Shown here in pieces: positions 1 to 7,394 of a DNA stretch of 12,220 nucleotides (the stretch's first letter is position 1; each line of letters opens with the position of its first letter). A program made the translations under genes and the position numbers. The stretch is taken from positions 1 through 12,220 of the forward strand of contig PKRJ01000084.1 of the NCBI GenBank assembly GCA_017577365.1, read 5' to 3'. This DNA comes from Gammaproteobacteria bacterium. Lineage in GTDB: Bacteria; Pseudomonadota; Gammaproteobacteria; Steroidobacterales; Rariloculaceae. The notes under the pieces are model-generated. The model saw only the letters and a list, made by a program, of their open reading frames with translations. It was not told the origin of the DNA and ran no database searches.

Positions 1-1
1 G

Positions 2-298
2 TACATCGCGGCGACGGAGCTCTTCGCGAAGTGGGGGTTCATCGCGGTGCTCATCGCGGGCTTCTCGCCGATTCCCTACAAGATCTTCACGATCGCGGCC
101 GGTGCGCTCAATTACTTCTTGCCGTTGTTCGTTGTTGCCTCCTTCGTCGGCCGTGGCGCGCGCTTTTTCCTGGTCGCCGGCCTCGTGATCTGGGGCGGCG
201 AGGCGGTGGAGCGTCATCTGAAGCGCCATATCGACACGATCGGATGGATCACGGTCGCGGGCATCGCCGTCGCGGTCGCGATCTACGGGTGGCGATGA
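2..298 (+). CDS. yqaA: DedA/YqaA-family inner membrane protein, 3' end only
   Basis: The reading frame is open from the left edge, so the start lies outside the window. About 98 C-terminal residues are visible. The segment FSPIPYKIFTIAAGA is typical of the YqaA branch of the DedA/VTT family, whose members are integral membrane proteins linked to envelope homeostasis and lipid transport. Hydrophobic stretches around LPLFVVASFVGRGARFFLVA and WITVAGIAVAVAIYG look like membrane helices. The stop codon overlaps the start of the next gene in an ATGA junction (295-298), so the two are probably translationally coupled. In many gammaproteobacteria yqaA sits just upstream of nlpD, which matches the neighbour here. 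The family is clear from sequence memory; the exact role is not. Confidence 0.85.
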   Translation, partial: YIAATELFAKWGFIAVLIAGFSPIPYKIFTIAAGALNYFLPLFVVASFVGRGARFFLVAGLVIWGGEAVERHLKRHIDTIGWITVAGIAVAVAIYGWR

Positions 299-1110
299 GA
301 GCGGCGGCCGTCGCCTTGATGTTGCTCGCCGCCGGATGCGCCGGCTCCTCGAGGTCCATCATCGACTATCCCGCGCGCGTGCATATCGTGCAGCCGGGCG
401 AGACGCTGTATGGGATCGCATGGCGATACGGCGTCGACTATCGCGATCTCGCGCGCTGGAATCGGATCGACGATCCGAATTTCATTCGCGTCGGGCAGCG
501 CATTCTGCTCACGCCTCCGGCGTCCGATACGAGGTCCGCATCCGCTGGGACGGCACGGCCTGCATCGCAGCCGGCGACCACGTCTTCGACGCGGCCGCCC
601 GGCTCCGCCGCGACGCCTCCGCGTACCGCCGCGGCGCCGCCGCGAAACTCGGGCACGCCGTCATCGAATGCCGCGCCGCGCTCGCCGTCCGCTGCCGCGC
701 CGTCGTCGAGCTCGACGCCCGCGCCCGCATCGCCACCGCCTCGCTGGCATTGGCCGACCTCCGGTCAGGTCGTGAGCCGTTTCGGCAGCAGCGAAGGCGG
801 CCTCTCGACGGGAATCGCGATCGCGGGCCGCGAAGGGCAGGCGATCGAGGCCGCGGCCGACGGCCGGGTCGTCTACGCGGGCACGGGCCTGATCGGCTAC
901 GGGCAGCTCCTGATCATTCGTCACAACGACACGTATCTGACCGCGTACGGCTACAACCGAAGGCTGCTCGTCGAGCAGGGCGACGAGGTGAAGCGCGGGC
1001 AGAAGATCGCCGAGATGGGGCTGAACCCCGCGCGGCAGCCGCGGTTGCATTTCGAGGTGCGCCGCAACGGCGTGCCGGTCGATCCGCTGACGCTGATGTC
1101 GCCGAGATGA
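295..1110 (+). CDS. nlpD: NlpD-like lipoprotein with LysM and degenerate LytM/M23 domain
   Basis: The protein has 271 residues starting at the ATG that overlaps the upstream stop codon. It opens with a short lipoprotein signal peptide ending in the lipobox LAAGC (Cys15). A LysM peptidoglycan-binding domain covers residues about 29-72 (VHIVQPGETLYGIAWRYGV). A low-complexity linker rich in Ala, Pro, Ser and Thr follows to about residue 145, then a C-terminal M23/LytM domain. The zinc-site residues of active LytM enzymes look incomplete: the HxxxD region reads TGIAIAG, and only one His remains near the end (LHFEVR). Degenerate LytM domains of the NlpD/EnvC type do not cut peptidoglycan but activate AmiC-type amidases at the division site. 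That role is inferred from the family. rpoS, the usual downstream neighbour of nlpD, does not follow; a convergent gene does. Confidence 0.88.
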   Translation: MRAAAVALMLLAAGCAGSSRSIIDYPARVHIVQPGETLYGIAWRYGVDYRDLARWNRIDDPNFIRVGQRILLTPPASDTRSASAGTARPASQPATTSSTRPPGSAATPPRTAAAPPRNSGTPSSNAAPRSPSAAAPSSSSTPAPASPPPRWHWPTSGQVVSRFGSSEGGLSTGIAIAGREGQAIEAAADGRVVYAGTGLIGYGQLLIIRHNDTYLTAYGYNRRLLVEQGDEVKRGQKIAEMGLNPARQPRLHFEVRRNGVPVDPLTLMSPR

Positions 1111-1174
1111 CGCGCCGTTGCGGGGGAGGCGAGGGCCGGCGCGGGGGGCGGCCGCGGATTCGAGCGGCTCGCCG

Positions 1175-1546
1175 CTACGCCGGGTTGAAGAGCGCGGCGA
1201 CGACGCGCCGCCGCTCGTTCAGCAGCAGATTGAACGTGCGGCACGCGGCCGGCGTCGTCATGATCTCGAGGCCGATCGATTCCGCCGCGAGCTCGGCCAT
1301 CAGCTCGACGTTCGGCAGGATCACGTCCGGCCCCGTGCCGAGCAGGATGATCTCCGGCGCAAGCGCGACGGCGGGCTCGAGCGTGCTGCGGCCGATCTCG
1401 AGCGGGGACGAGACTTCCCAGCCCGTGATCACGCGGTCCGCGGAGACGATCACATGCCCCTCGTACCACGTCGTGCCGATGCGCAGCCGGCCGCGCTCCC
1501 ATGCGCGGACGACGTTGGCGTGCGGTTCTTCTCGTGCGATTTCCAT
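1175..1546 (-). CDS. Mth938-like (DUF498) domain protein
   Basis: This minus-strand gene is divergent from recJ. The chosen start is the ATG at 1544-1546, giving 123 residues beginning MEIAREEPHANVV, close to the usual size of the family. An in-frame GTG at 1606 would add 20 residues that look unlike family members. Recognisable segments are NVVRAWERGRLRIG, YEGHVIVSADRVI, and the C-terminal TFNLLLNERRRVVAALF. These match the Mth938-like family (Xcc1710-type proteins), small single-domain proteins; relatives in eukaryotes are the mitochondrial complex I assembly factor NDUFAF3. The bacterial function is not established. The 3' end converges with nlpD across a 64-nt gap in which I see no clear terminator with a T-tract. 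Confidence 0.8.
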   Translation of the reverse strand: MEIAREEPHANVVRAWERGRLRIGTTWYEGHVIVSADRVITGWEVSSPLEIGRSTLEPAVALAPEIILLGTGPDVILPNVELMAELAAESIGLEIMTTPAACRTFNLLLNERRRVVAALFNPA

Positions 1547-1626
1547 GGCGGCTCGAGCTCGATCGATGGGGGGCGCGACCGGCGTCGCGGCCTGCGCTTC
1601 GTGCACACGTTATCAGGTTTGCGCCG

Positions 1627-3306
1627 ATGTCGAAAATTGAGCGGCGCAGGCCCCAGGACGGCGCGGACTCGTGGCACTGGCCCGCGGGGCTTCACCCCGT
1701 GCTACGGCAGGTGTTCTCGCGCCGGCCGATCGAGGGTGCGCATGACCTCGAGCTGAGCTTGAAAGCGCTGACGCCGGTTAGCCGCTTCGATGCGCTCGGG
1801 CCGGCCGTCGCGCTCCTGCTCGAGCATCGGCATCGAAGGATCGTCGTCGTCGGCGATTTCGATGCCGACGGCGCGACGAGCGCCGCGCTCGCGACGCTGA
1901 CGCTGCGCCGACTCGGCTTCGACAATGTTCGATATTTCATTCCGGATCGATTCGAGCTCGGCTACGGCTTGACGCCCGAGGTCGTCGAGCGCGTGTTGCC
2001 TTACGCGCCGACGCTGATCGTGACCGTCGACAACGGTATCACGAGCCATGCGGGCGTCGACGCGGCGCGCGAGGCGGGCATCGACGTGCTCGTCACGGAT
2101 CACCACTTGCCGCCGGCCGTGCTGCCGCGCGCGAACGCGATCGTGAATCCCAATCTACCGGGCGACACCTCCGGCGGCCGAAACCTCGCCGGCGTCGGCG
2201 TGCTGTTCTATCTCCTCGCCGCGCTCGGCAAGGCGCTCGGCCAGCCGAACGCGGTGCTCGAGCACATCGATCTCGTCGCGCTCGGCACGGTTGCCGATCT
2301 CGTGCCGCTCGACCGATCGAACCGCGTGCTCGTCGAGCAAGGGTTGAGACGCATCCGGGCGGGACGCTGTCGGCCCGGGCTCGCGGCGCTTGCGCGCGCG
2401 GCCGGCGTGCGGCTCGAGGACGTCACGGCGACGACGCTCGGCTATCAGATCGGCCCGCGCTTGAACGCCGCCGGGCGCCTCGACGACATGTCGGTCGGTG
2501 TGCGCTGCCTCGTCACCGACGATCCGGACGAAGCCGCAGCGCTCGCCGAGCGGCTCGACGCGTTGAATCGCGAGCGGCGTGCGCTCGAGGCGCGGATGAA
2601 GGCCGAAGCGATCGACCTCCTGGGGCCGTGCAGTGAGCTCGACGGCTCACTGCCGCACGTCGTTTGTCTTGCGCATCGCGACTGGCACGAAGGCCTCGTC
2701 GGGCTCGTGGCGTCGAGGATCAAGGAACGCTATTGCCGTCCGACTTTCGCGTTCGCGCCGACGAGCGACGATCGGCTCAAAGGCTCGGGCCGATCGATCG
2801 CGGGCTTTCATATGCGCGACGCGCTCACCGCCGTGGCGGCGCGTCATCCGGGCATGCTCGAGCGCTTCGGCGGACACGCGATGGCGGCGGGGCTCACGCT
2901 GCCGGCGAGGGCCTTCGGCGACTTCAAGCTGGCGATCGAGCAGATCGGACGCGAGAGCCTGAGCGAAGAGAGCTTCGCAGAGCGCGTGTTCACCGACGGT
3001 GAGCTCAGTCCGGACTATCTGACCGCCGAAGTCGCGGCGTTGCTCCGCCGGGCCGCTCCGTGGGGGCAGGGTTTCCCGGAACCGTGCTTCGACGGGCGTT
3101 TCGAGGTGCTCGACTATCTGCTACTAAAGGATGCGCACCTCAAGATGAAAGTGCGTCCTGCCGGAGGCAATCGTCCCGTAGATGCGATTGCGTTTCATTG
3201 CACGGAACCGCCTTCCGAGCGCGAACTGACATTGGCTTACCGACTCGATATCAACGACTACTGGGATCCGCCTACGGTGCAGCTGATCGTTGAGCACATG
3301 GAGTGA
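1627..3306 (+). CDS. recJ: Single-stranded-DNA-specific exonuclease RecJ
   Basis: The protein has 559 residues, the usual RecJ size. The ATG at 1627 is chosen because the natural N-terminus (WHWPAGLHPVLRQVFSRRPI) follows it; the open frame reaches farther upstream only through sequence antisense to the neighbour. DHH phosphoesterase motifs appear in order: VVVGDFDADGATSAA (DFDADG at residues 77-82), VTVDNGI, VTDHHLPP and GTVADLVPL. The DHHA1 part has GSGRSIAGFHMRDAL and RFGGHAMAAGLTL, and a C-terminal OB-like segment ends the protein. RecJ degrades single-stranded DNA 5' to 3' in RecF-type recombination, mismatch repair and base excision repair, using Mn/Mg held by the Asp and His residues. 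Base composition falls near 3120, before the end of the gene. No motif is missing. Confidence 0.96.
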   Translation: MSKIERRRPQDGADSWHWPAGLHPVLRQVFSRRPIEGAHDLELSLKALTPVSRFDALGPAVALLLEHRHRRIVVVGDFDADGATSAALATLTLRRLGFDNVRYFIPDRFELGYGLTPEVVERVLPYAPTLIVTVDNGITSHAGVDAAREAGIDVLVTDHHLPPAVLPRANAIVNPNLPGDTSGGRNLAGVGVLFYLLAALGKALGQPNAVLEHIDLVALGTVADLVPLDRSNRVLVEQGLRRIRAGRCRPGLAALARAAGVRLEDVTATTLGYQIGPRLNAAGRLDDMSVGVRCLVTDDPDEAAALAERLDALNRERRALEARMKAEAIDLLGPCSELDGSLPHVVCLAHRDWHEGLVGLVASRIKERYCRPTFAFAPTSDDRLKGSGRSIAGFHMRDALTAVAARHPGMLERFGGHAMAAGLTLPARAFGDFKLAIEQIGRESLSEESFAERVFTDGELSPDYLTAEVAALLRRAAPWGQGFPEPCFDGRFEVLDYLLLKDAHLKMKVRPAGGNRPVDAIAFHCTEPPSERELTLAYRLDINDYWDPPTVQLIVEHME

Positions 3307-3536
3307 AGCGGTTCCGCTCTTCGTGCGAGTGTGCTTCGGGTTCCGAAGGGTTCCGCCAGATCTATTTCCGCTCCTTGGGGTCGCGAGGCCGATGCGGCCT
3401 TTCCGAGCGCTTGCTCATCAACGGTTGAGGTTCGGGAGGTTCGGGCGCTAAACTTCCGAGGACGATACTTTCCACAGATTAGGTTGTTTGCAAATAGTCG
3501 CGGCGGTAGCTGGTGCTGCGCCGGCGTGCTTGACTC
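3307..3536. other. Intergenic region between recJ and the WYL regulator
   Basis: This 230-nt stretch has no convincing gene. It contains a small perfect hairpin, CTTCGG-gtt-CCGAAG (3334-3348), about 27 nt after the recJ stop. No T-run follows it, so it is at best a weak terminator. It also holds a tandem 9-nt repeat (3427-3444) and the palindrome TTTGCAAA near 3488-3495. The promoter of the regulator presumably lies here, but I cannot place -35 and -10 boxes with confidence. Its composition resembles the accessory block to the right more than the recJ core. Confidence 0.5.
3427..3444 (+). repeat. Tandem GAGGTTCGG x2 upstream of the WYL regulator
   Basis: GAGGTTCGG occurs twice head to tail, about 90 nt before the regulator start. 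Short direct repeats in such a place can be operator half-sites, for example for autoregulation by the adjacent HTH protein. That is inference; the repeat itself is directly visible. Confidence 0.35.
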
Positions 3537-4517
3537 TTGGATAAGTTCGACCGAATCCACATGTTGGACCGGGTGCTCCGTAATAGGCGCACCCCCGTAC
3601 CCCGAGAAGAGCTGTTGCACGAGCTCGAATGCTCTGAACCGACGCTCTATCGCCTGATCCGCGAGATGCGGTTCTACTTGAATGCGCCCATCGAATGGGA
3701 CGACGAACGGCGCGGCTACTACTACAAACGCGAGGGCGAATCCGACAGCTATCAGCTGCCCGGGCTCTGGTTCAACTCGAAGGAGCTGCAGGCTCTGCTC
3801 GTTTTCGACAGGTTGTTCGAGGAACTCGGACCGGGGCTGCTCGGCGAGCATCTGGCAGCTTTATCCAAACGCATAACGGAGCTGCTGCAACACAAGAGGC
3901 TCGGTTTGAACGAGGCGGCTCGGCGCGTCCGCGTGCTCGGTATGGCGTCGCGCCCGGCCGGTCGATGTTTTCAGACGTTGGCGTCGGCAACTTTGCAGCG
4001 TCGGAAACTGCGCATTGTCTACCATGGCCGCGCCCGCGACCGGGTAACCGAAAGGGTGATATCACCGCAGCGGTTAGTCCATTACCGAGACAGTTGGCTA
4101 CTCGACGCGTACTGTCACAAAAGAAATGCGTTGAGGACGTTTTCGGTCGACCGCGTTCTCGAAGCTTCAGAGATACCTGAGGCGGCTAACGAGATTCCCG
4201 ATGACGAGCTAGACGAATATTTCGCGAGTAGCTACGGAATCTTTTCCGGAAAAGCCGATAAGACCGCTGTGCTCAGGTTCTCCGCTGAGCGTGCGCGGTG
4301 GGTAGCCGATGAACGCTGGCATCCGCGCCAGGTCGGACAATTCTTGACGGATGGCCGCTACGAGCTCCGGATTCCTTATCGGCACGACGAGGAACTCGTT
4401 ATGGACATTCTGAGGCATGGCCGCGAGGTCGAGGTCGTCGCCCCGCCGGCGTTACGTGAATCGGTCAGGAAGGCGTTGCGTGACGCTTTGAGCCAGTACG
4501 AGCAGACCTCGTCGTAG
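3537..4517 (+). CDS. WYL-domain HTH transcriptional regulator next to the cas operon
   Basis: The protein has 326 residues. The N-terminus (MDKFDRIHMLDRVLRNRRTPV) matches the usual beginning of this family, so the TTG at 3537 is taken as start; an in-frame stop lies two codons upstream, and the next candidate is the ATG at 3561. No good ribosome binding site is seen. A winged HTH covers residues about 5-60 (ELLHELECSEPTLYRLIREMR). A WYL ligand-binding domain lies at about 155-212 (RKLRIVYHGR, SPQRLVHYRDSWLLDAY, FSVDRVLEA), with WLL in place of the eponymous WYL, and a WCX-type C-terminal part follows. WYL regulators are often encoded beside CRISPR-Cas and other defence systems and act as repressors or activators that sense nucleic acid or nucleotide ligands. 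Control of the downstream cas operon, 172 nt away, is inferred from position. Confidence 0.9.
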   Translation: MDKFDRIHMLDRVLRNRRTPVPREELLHELECSEPTLYRLIREMRFYLNAPIEWDDERRGYYYKREGESDSYQLPGLWFNSKELQALLVFDRLFEELGPGLLGEHLAALSKRITELLQHKRLGLNEAARRVRVLGMASRPAGRCFQTLASATLQRRKLRIVYHGRARDRVTERVISPQRLVHYRDSWLLDAYCHKRNALRTFSVDRVLEASEIPEAANEIPDDELDEYFASSYGIFSGKADKTAVLRFSAERARWVADERWHPRQVGQFLTDGRYELRIPYRHDEELVMDILRHGREVEVVAPPALRESVRKALRDALSQYEQTSS

Positions 4518-4689
4518 GCCGAGTTAGAAAGCGGTCGTTGTGCGGCGGGGGTCGTGCGCCACTATCGCGTGCTGAGAGTGGGCCAGGTGAAACTAGCGGA
4601 AGCGCGTATTTGCCGCGAAGGGCTAGATTCCTGCCGCTTGTCGCGACGGACTCACCATTTTGCTTTGGACTGCATCCGGGAGGAGCTTT
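4518..4689. promoter_or_regulatory. Probable promoter/operator region of the cas operon
   Basis: This 172-nt gap between the regulator and csb1 has no credible coding potential. It holds an imperfect inverted repeat: CTAGCGG at 4593-4599 faces CCGC at 4613-4616 and CTAG at 4623-4626. Such an element could bind the WYL protein. No consensus sigma-70 promoter with correct spacing was found. The regulator could also read through into the operon. Confidence is in the location, not in a specific site. Confidence 0.35.
4678..4685 (+). promoter_or_regulatory. Ribosome binding site of csb1
   Basis: GGGAGGAG lies four bases before the ATG at 4690. It is the strongest Shine-Dalgarno sequence in the window and decides the csb1 start over the longer open frame that begins farther upstream. 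Confidence 0.75.
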
Positions 4690-5925
4690 ATGACTCGGCT
4701 AGATCTATCTGGTCTTCGTGCCGCTGTAGCAAGCGATACGGCACTTCGCCGCCGGCAGCGGTTGCAACCCGTCGGCGGCAAAGGCGACAAGATTTTCCCG
4801 CCGACATATCCCGGCGAAGGTCGCAACGCGCCGCCCAGGCATGTTTACGAGCGCCGGCGACTCCAGGGCAAAGATGTCTGGTGCGTACTCGTAGACAGTG
4901 TGCAATCCCAGGCGAACCGGCTTGAAGAGTGCCTCTTAGGCGCGATCGCAGACGGTCTGATGATCCCGCACGTCGTTGTCGATTTCAGTGACGCTGGGCT
5001 CGAGGGAATCACCCGAATTACGTCGCTGGATGCGCCTCATCGCATCTACGACGCGATCCTGCGTGACAGTCTTCTCGGTGACGAGCCGTTCATGGAAAGC
5101 GCAGTGGGTAGACGGCTTGCCAAAGCGAGACCTGAGGATGCTTCGGCCGTACTGGAGATCTCGCCGAGCGCGTTGGTTTTCGGCGCTTGGCACTCGACCG
5201 GCGAAGGTGGCGGGCTGGGCGCAAAGTTCGCCAGATGCCTGACATCCGAGATCGTAGGCATCGACGTGCCAATGGAAGAACTAGTCGACTCAAGAACCGG
5301 TGAAGTCGAGTTCCGAACCGCTGGTCGACGCACCGGGAGCCGCATTGATCCACTAGGTGTGCTGCGGAAGGTCGAGGTCTTCAAGGGCGAGAGCGGTTGG
5401 GGTACGACAGAAGCGGCAGCCGGCAAGAAGGCAAAGAAAGTCAGGCCGTCCGAGATCAACCACGGCAACATCGCCCCGTCCGTCCAGCCGCTAGGCGTGA
5501 CGTGTGAGTACCTCGAGCATACCTTCGTGCTCAGCTTCGCTGCCCTGCGTCGCCTACGCTTCGGCGGAGACGAGCGGGATGCTGCGGCTCGCAGCTTGCT
5601 CGGAGCTCTCGGACTGTTAGCGCTTGTCGAGCAGGACGCGCGGGGCTACGCCTTGCGCTCCCGTTGCGATCTCGTCTGCGAAGACCGCGCCCCACTGGAG
5701 CTTGTGCATCCGGACGGATCCACCGAGACGATTTCCATCGAGCGATCAACGGTGCGCGCACTCTATCAGGAAGCGGTAGAAGCGGCGCGATCGGCCGGCT
5801 TCAGCCTTTCTAGCGAGCCGTTGCGGCTTACGCCGCAGCCGAAGCTCGTCGAGATCGTGCGTAAGAGCCAGGAGCTGGCGCTGCAAGGCGCGGGTGGCGA
5901 GGAAAACGGCTCCGGGGAGGAGTAA
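4690..5925 (+). CDS. csb1: Type I-G CRISPR-associated Cas7 (Csb1, GSU0053 family)
   Basis: The protein has 411 residues, starting at the ATG with a strong ribosome binding site. Family signatures are IFPPTYPGEG (about residues 35-44), VLVDSVQSQANRLEECL (67-82), ALVFGAWHSTGEGGGLGAKF (161-180), SRIDPLG (217-223), INHGNIAP (256-263) and LSFAALRRLRFGG (281-293). Csb1 is the Cas7 RAMP subunit of type I-G (formerly I-U): copies line up along the crRNA to form the backbone of the interference complex in the cytoplasm. A short lysine-rich stretch (GKKAKK, 245-250) precedes the INHGN motif and may contact RNA, which is inference. The C-terminus is acidic and glycine-rich. The stop codon overlaps the start of csb2 by one base (TAATG), indicating coupled translation. 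Identification is firm. Confidence 0.95.
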   Translation: MTRLDLSGLRAAVASDTALRRRQRLQPVGGKGDKIFPPTYPGEGRNAPPRHVYERRRLQGKDVWCVLVDSVQSQANRLEECLLGAIADGLMIPHVVVDFSDAGLEGITRITSLDAPHRIYDAILRDSLLGDEPFMESAVGRRLAKARPEDASAVLEISPSALVFGAWHSTGEGGGLGAKFARCLTSEIVGIDVPMEELVDSRTGEVEFRTAGRRTGSRIDPLGVLRKVEVFKGESGWGTTEAAAGKKAKKVRPSEINHGNIAPSVQPLGVTCEYLEHTFVLSFAALRRLRFGGDERDAAARSLLGALGLLALVEQDARGYALRSRCDLVCEDRAPLELVHPDGSTETISIERSTVRALYQEAVEAARSAGFSLSSEPLRLTPQPKLVEIVRKSQELALQGAGGEENGSGEE

Positions 5926-7394
5926 TGAGTCTCGTCCTCGAAGTCGAATACTTGTCGGGCGTTTCGTTCGCGGCAATAAGCCCCGCGAGCTCCGCACCCG
6001 ATTGGCCGCCACAGCCTGACCGAGTCTTCTCTGCCTTGGTGGCAACTTGGGCTGCGCGCGGTCAGAGGTCGCAGGAGGCGCAGGCGTTGGAGTGGCTGGA
6101 ATCTCAATCTCCACCGCGGGTGATTGCCTCCCCCGCAGTCCGGCGCACGGCCGTCACAGTCTTCGTGCCACCTAACGATCCGCGAAGCGATAAGCAGAAG
6201 AACGCACGCGGAGTGTTGCCGGTCTTGCGAAGTCGTCAGCCGCGCCAGTTTCCTGCTGTGCGCCCCCTCGACCCGATTGCGCGCCTCGAATGGGACGATG
6301 CATCACCCGCGCCCGAAACGTTCGAGGCACTCCAGTGTTTGGCCCGCGACACTGCGTACATCGGGCACTCGACTAGCCTGACGCGCTGCCGATTCTTTGT
6401 CGCCGATTCAGTTTCTTCTGATGTGGGCACGGCAGCGCAGCGCCGTATCTATCAAGGGCGCTTTTTCGAGTTACGCCGAGATTTCGAAGCTGGCCGTCGC
6501 CCATTGCCTGGGCCGGCGTTTACGCTCGCCAACGAGCATGCGGCCCGAGTCGGAAGCGTATTCGACACGCACTGGTTGCTTCTCGAGCATGTCGGTGGCG
6601 AGATGCCCGATCTTCGGGCGTGCGCCATAGTGGCTAAAACGATACGCGACGCCGTATTAAGCGGCTATCGGCGCATCGGTATGGAGAACGACATCCCGGA
6701 GATCGTCAGCGGACACGACGCAAGTGGAAAGCCGAGTCGTGCGCCGCATCTCGCAATCGTGCCAATGCCATTCGTTGGCTTTCCTTATTCCGACGGACAC
6801 GTCATGGGATATGCACTCGTGCCGCCGCGTGGCAGCGGGCTGCTCGAAAATGCGGCTTTCCTGCGAGCGCTGAGCATGGTGGCGCCGATCCAGGACGACC
6901 GCCGCATCCTGAAGATCAAGCCGAGAGAAGGCGCAGCTGGAAATTCGGGTTTCTCGATCCGTCTATCTGTCACTCGCGAGGCGCCAGCAGATAAACGCTC
7001 GCTTGACCCGAGTCTCTACGTTGGCCCAGCATCCACGTTCGCAACGGTCACACCGATCGTTCTCGATCGGCACCTCAAGAGTGAGGGAAAGGAGCGCAAT
7101 GCCGAAATAGGAAATCAGATTACAGCAGCGTGCCGAAACGTTGGGCTTCCGGAACCCGTAGAAGTCTTTGTCGACAAACATCCTGCGTTGGAAGGTGCTC
7201 CTTCCGCGTACCCTTCCGCGCGATCACCGGCCTGGATGAGGTGGAGATTACCGGCTTCACTGGCCAGTCGCTTTTTGACGCATGCCGTAATTCGCTTTGC
7301 CGATCCCGTTGAAGGTCCGGTGATCCTTGGTGCTGGCCGCTTTGTCGGTATGGGGTTGTGCAGGCCGCTCTTTACAAGGCGGGAGGTCACATGA
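5925..7394 (+). CDS. csb2: Type I-G Csb2, Cas5-Cas6 fusion (GSU0054 family)
   Basis: The protein has 489 residues. Its ATG overlaps the csb1 stop, with GGGGAGGAG just upstream. The N-terminal part begins like a Cas5 RAMP domain (LVLEVEYLSGVSFAA) and has the family hallmark DWPPQPDRVFSALVATW (residues about 26-42). A second hallmark, ARDTAYIGHSTSLTRCRFF, follows at about 140-160. The C-terminal part resembles Cas6 and ends with a glycine-rich loop, ILGAGRFVGMGLCRPL. In type I-G this fusion serves both as Cas5, capping the crRNA 5' end in the complex, and as Cas6, cutting the repeat. The catalytic His of the Cas6 part cannot be assigned with certainty; a His lies just before the glycine-rich loop (FLTHAVIRF). 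The end overlaps cas3 by 4 nt (ATGA). Confidence 0.93.
   Translation: MSLVLEVEYLSGVSFAAISPASSAPDWPPQPDRVFSALVATWAARGQRSQEAQALEWLESQSPPRVIASPAVRRTAVTVFVPPNDPRSDKQKNARGVLPVLRSRQPRQFPAVRPLDPIARLEWDDASPAPETFEALQCLARDTAYIGHSTSLTRCRFFVADSVSSDVGTAAQRRIYQGRFFELRRDFEAGRRPLPGPAFTLANEHAARVGSVFDTHWLLLEHVGGEMPDLRACAIVAKTIRDAVLSGYRRIGMENDIPEIVSGHDASGKPSRAPHLAIVPMPFVGFPYSDGHVMGYALVPPRGSGLLENAAFLRALSMVAPIQDDRRILKIKPREGAAGNSGFSIRLSVTREAPADKRSLDPSLYVGPASTFATVTPIVLDRHLKSEGKERNAEIGNQITAACRNVGLPEPVEVFVDKHPALEGAPSAYPSARSPAWMRWRLPASLASRFLTHAVIRFADPVEGPVILGAGRFVGMGLCRPLFTRREVT

Noticed and set aside
336..1640. A long plus-strand open frame of 434 codons across nlpD and the Mth938-like gene
   Set aside because: Its product is an Arg/Ala-rich sequence with no recognisable domain. 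It is a shadow caused by high GC, and overlaps two well-supported genes.
3334..3348. Hairpin CTTCGG-gtt-CCGAAG as a recJ terminator
   Set aside because: The stem is short and no T-run follows, so an intrinsic terminator is not supported.
3258..3851. A minus-strand open frame of 197 codons spanning the recJ end, the intergenic gap and the regulator start
   Set aside because: It is mostly antisense to two recognised genes and shows no family features or ribosome binding site.
4638..4666. TTGTCG-17 nt-TGCTTT as a sigma-70 promoter of the cas operon
   Set aside because: The spacing is right but the -10 box is too far from consensus to claim.
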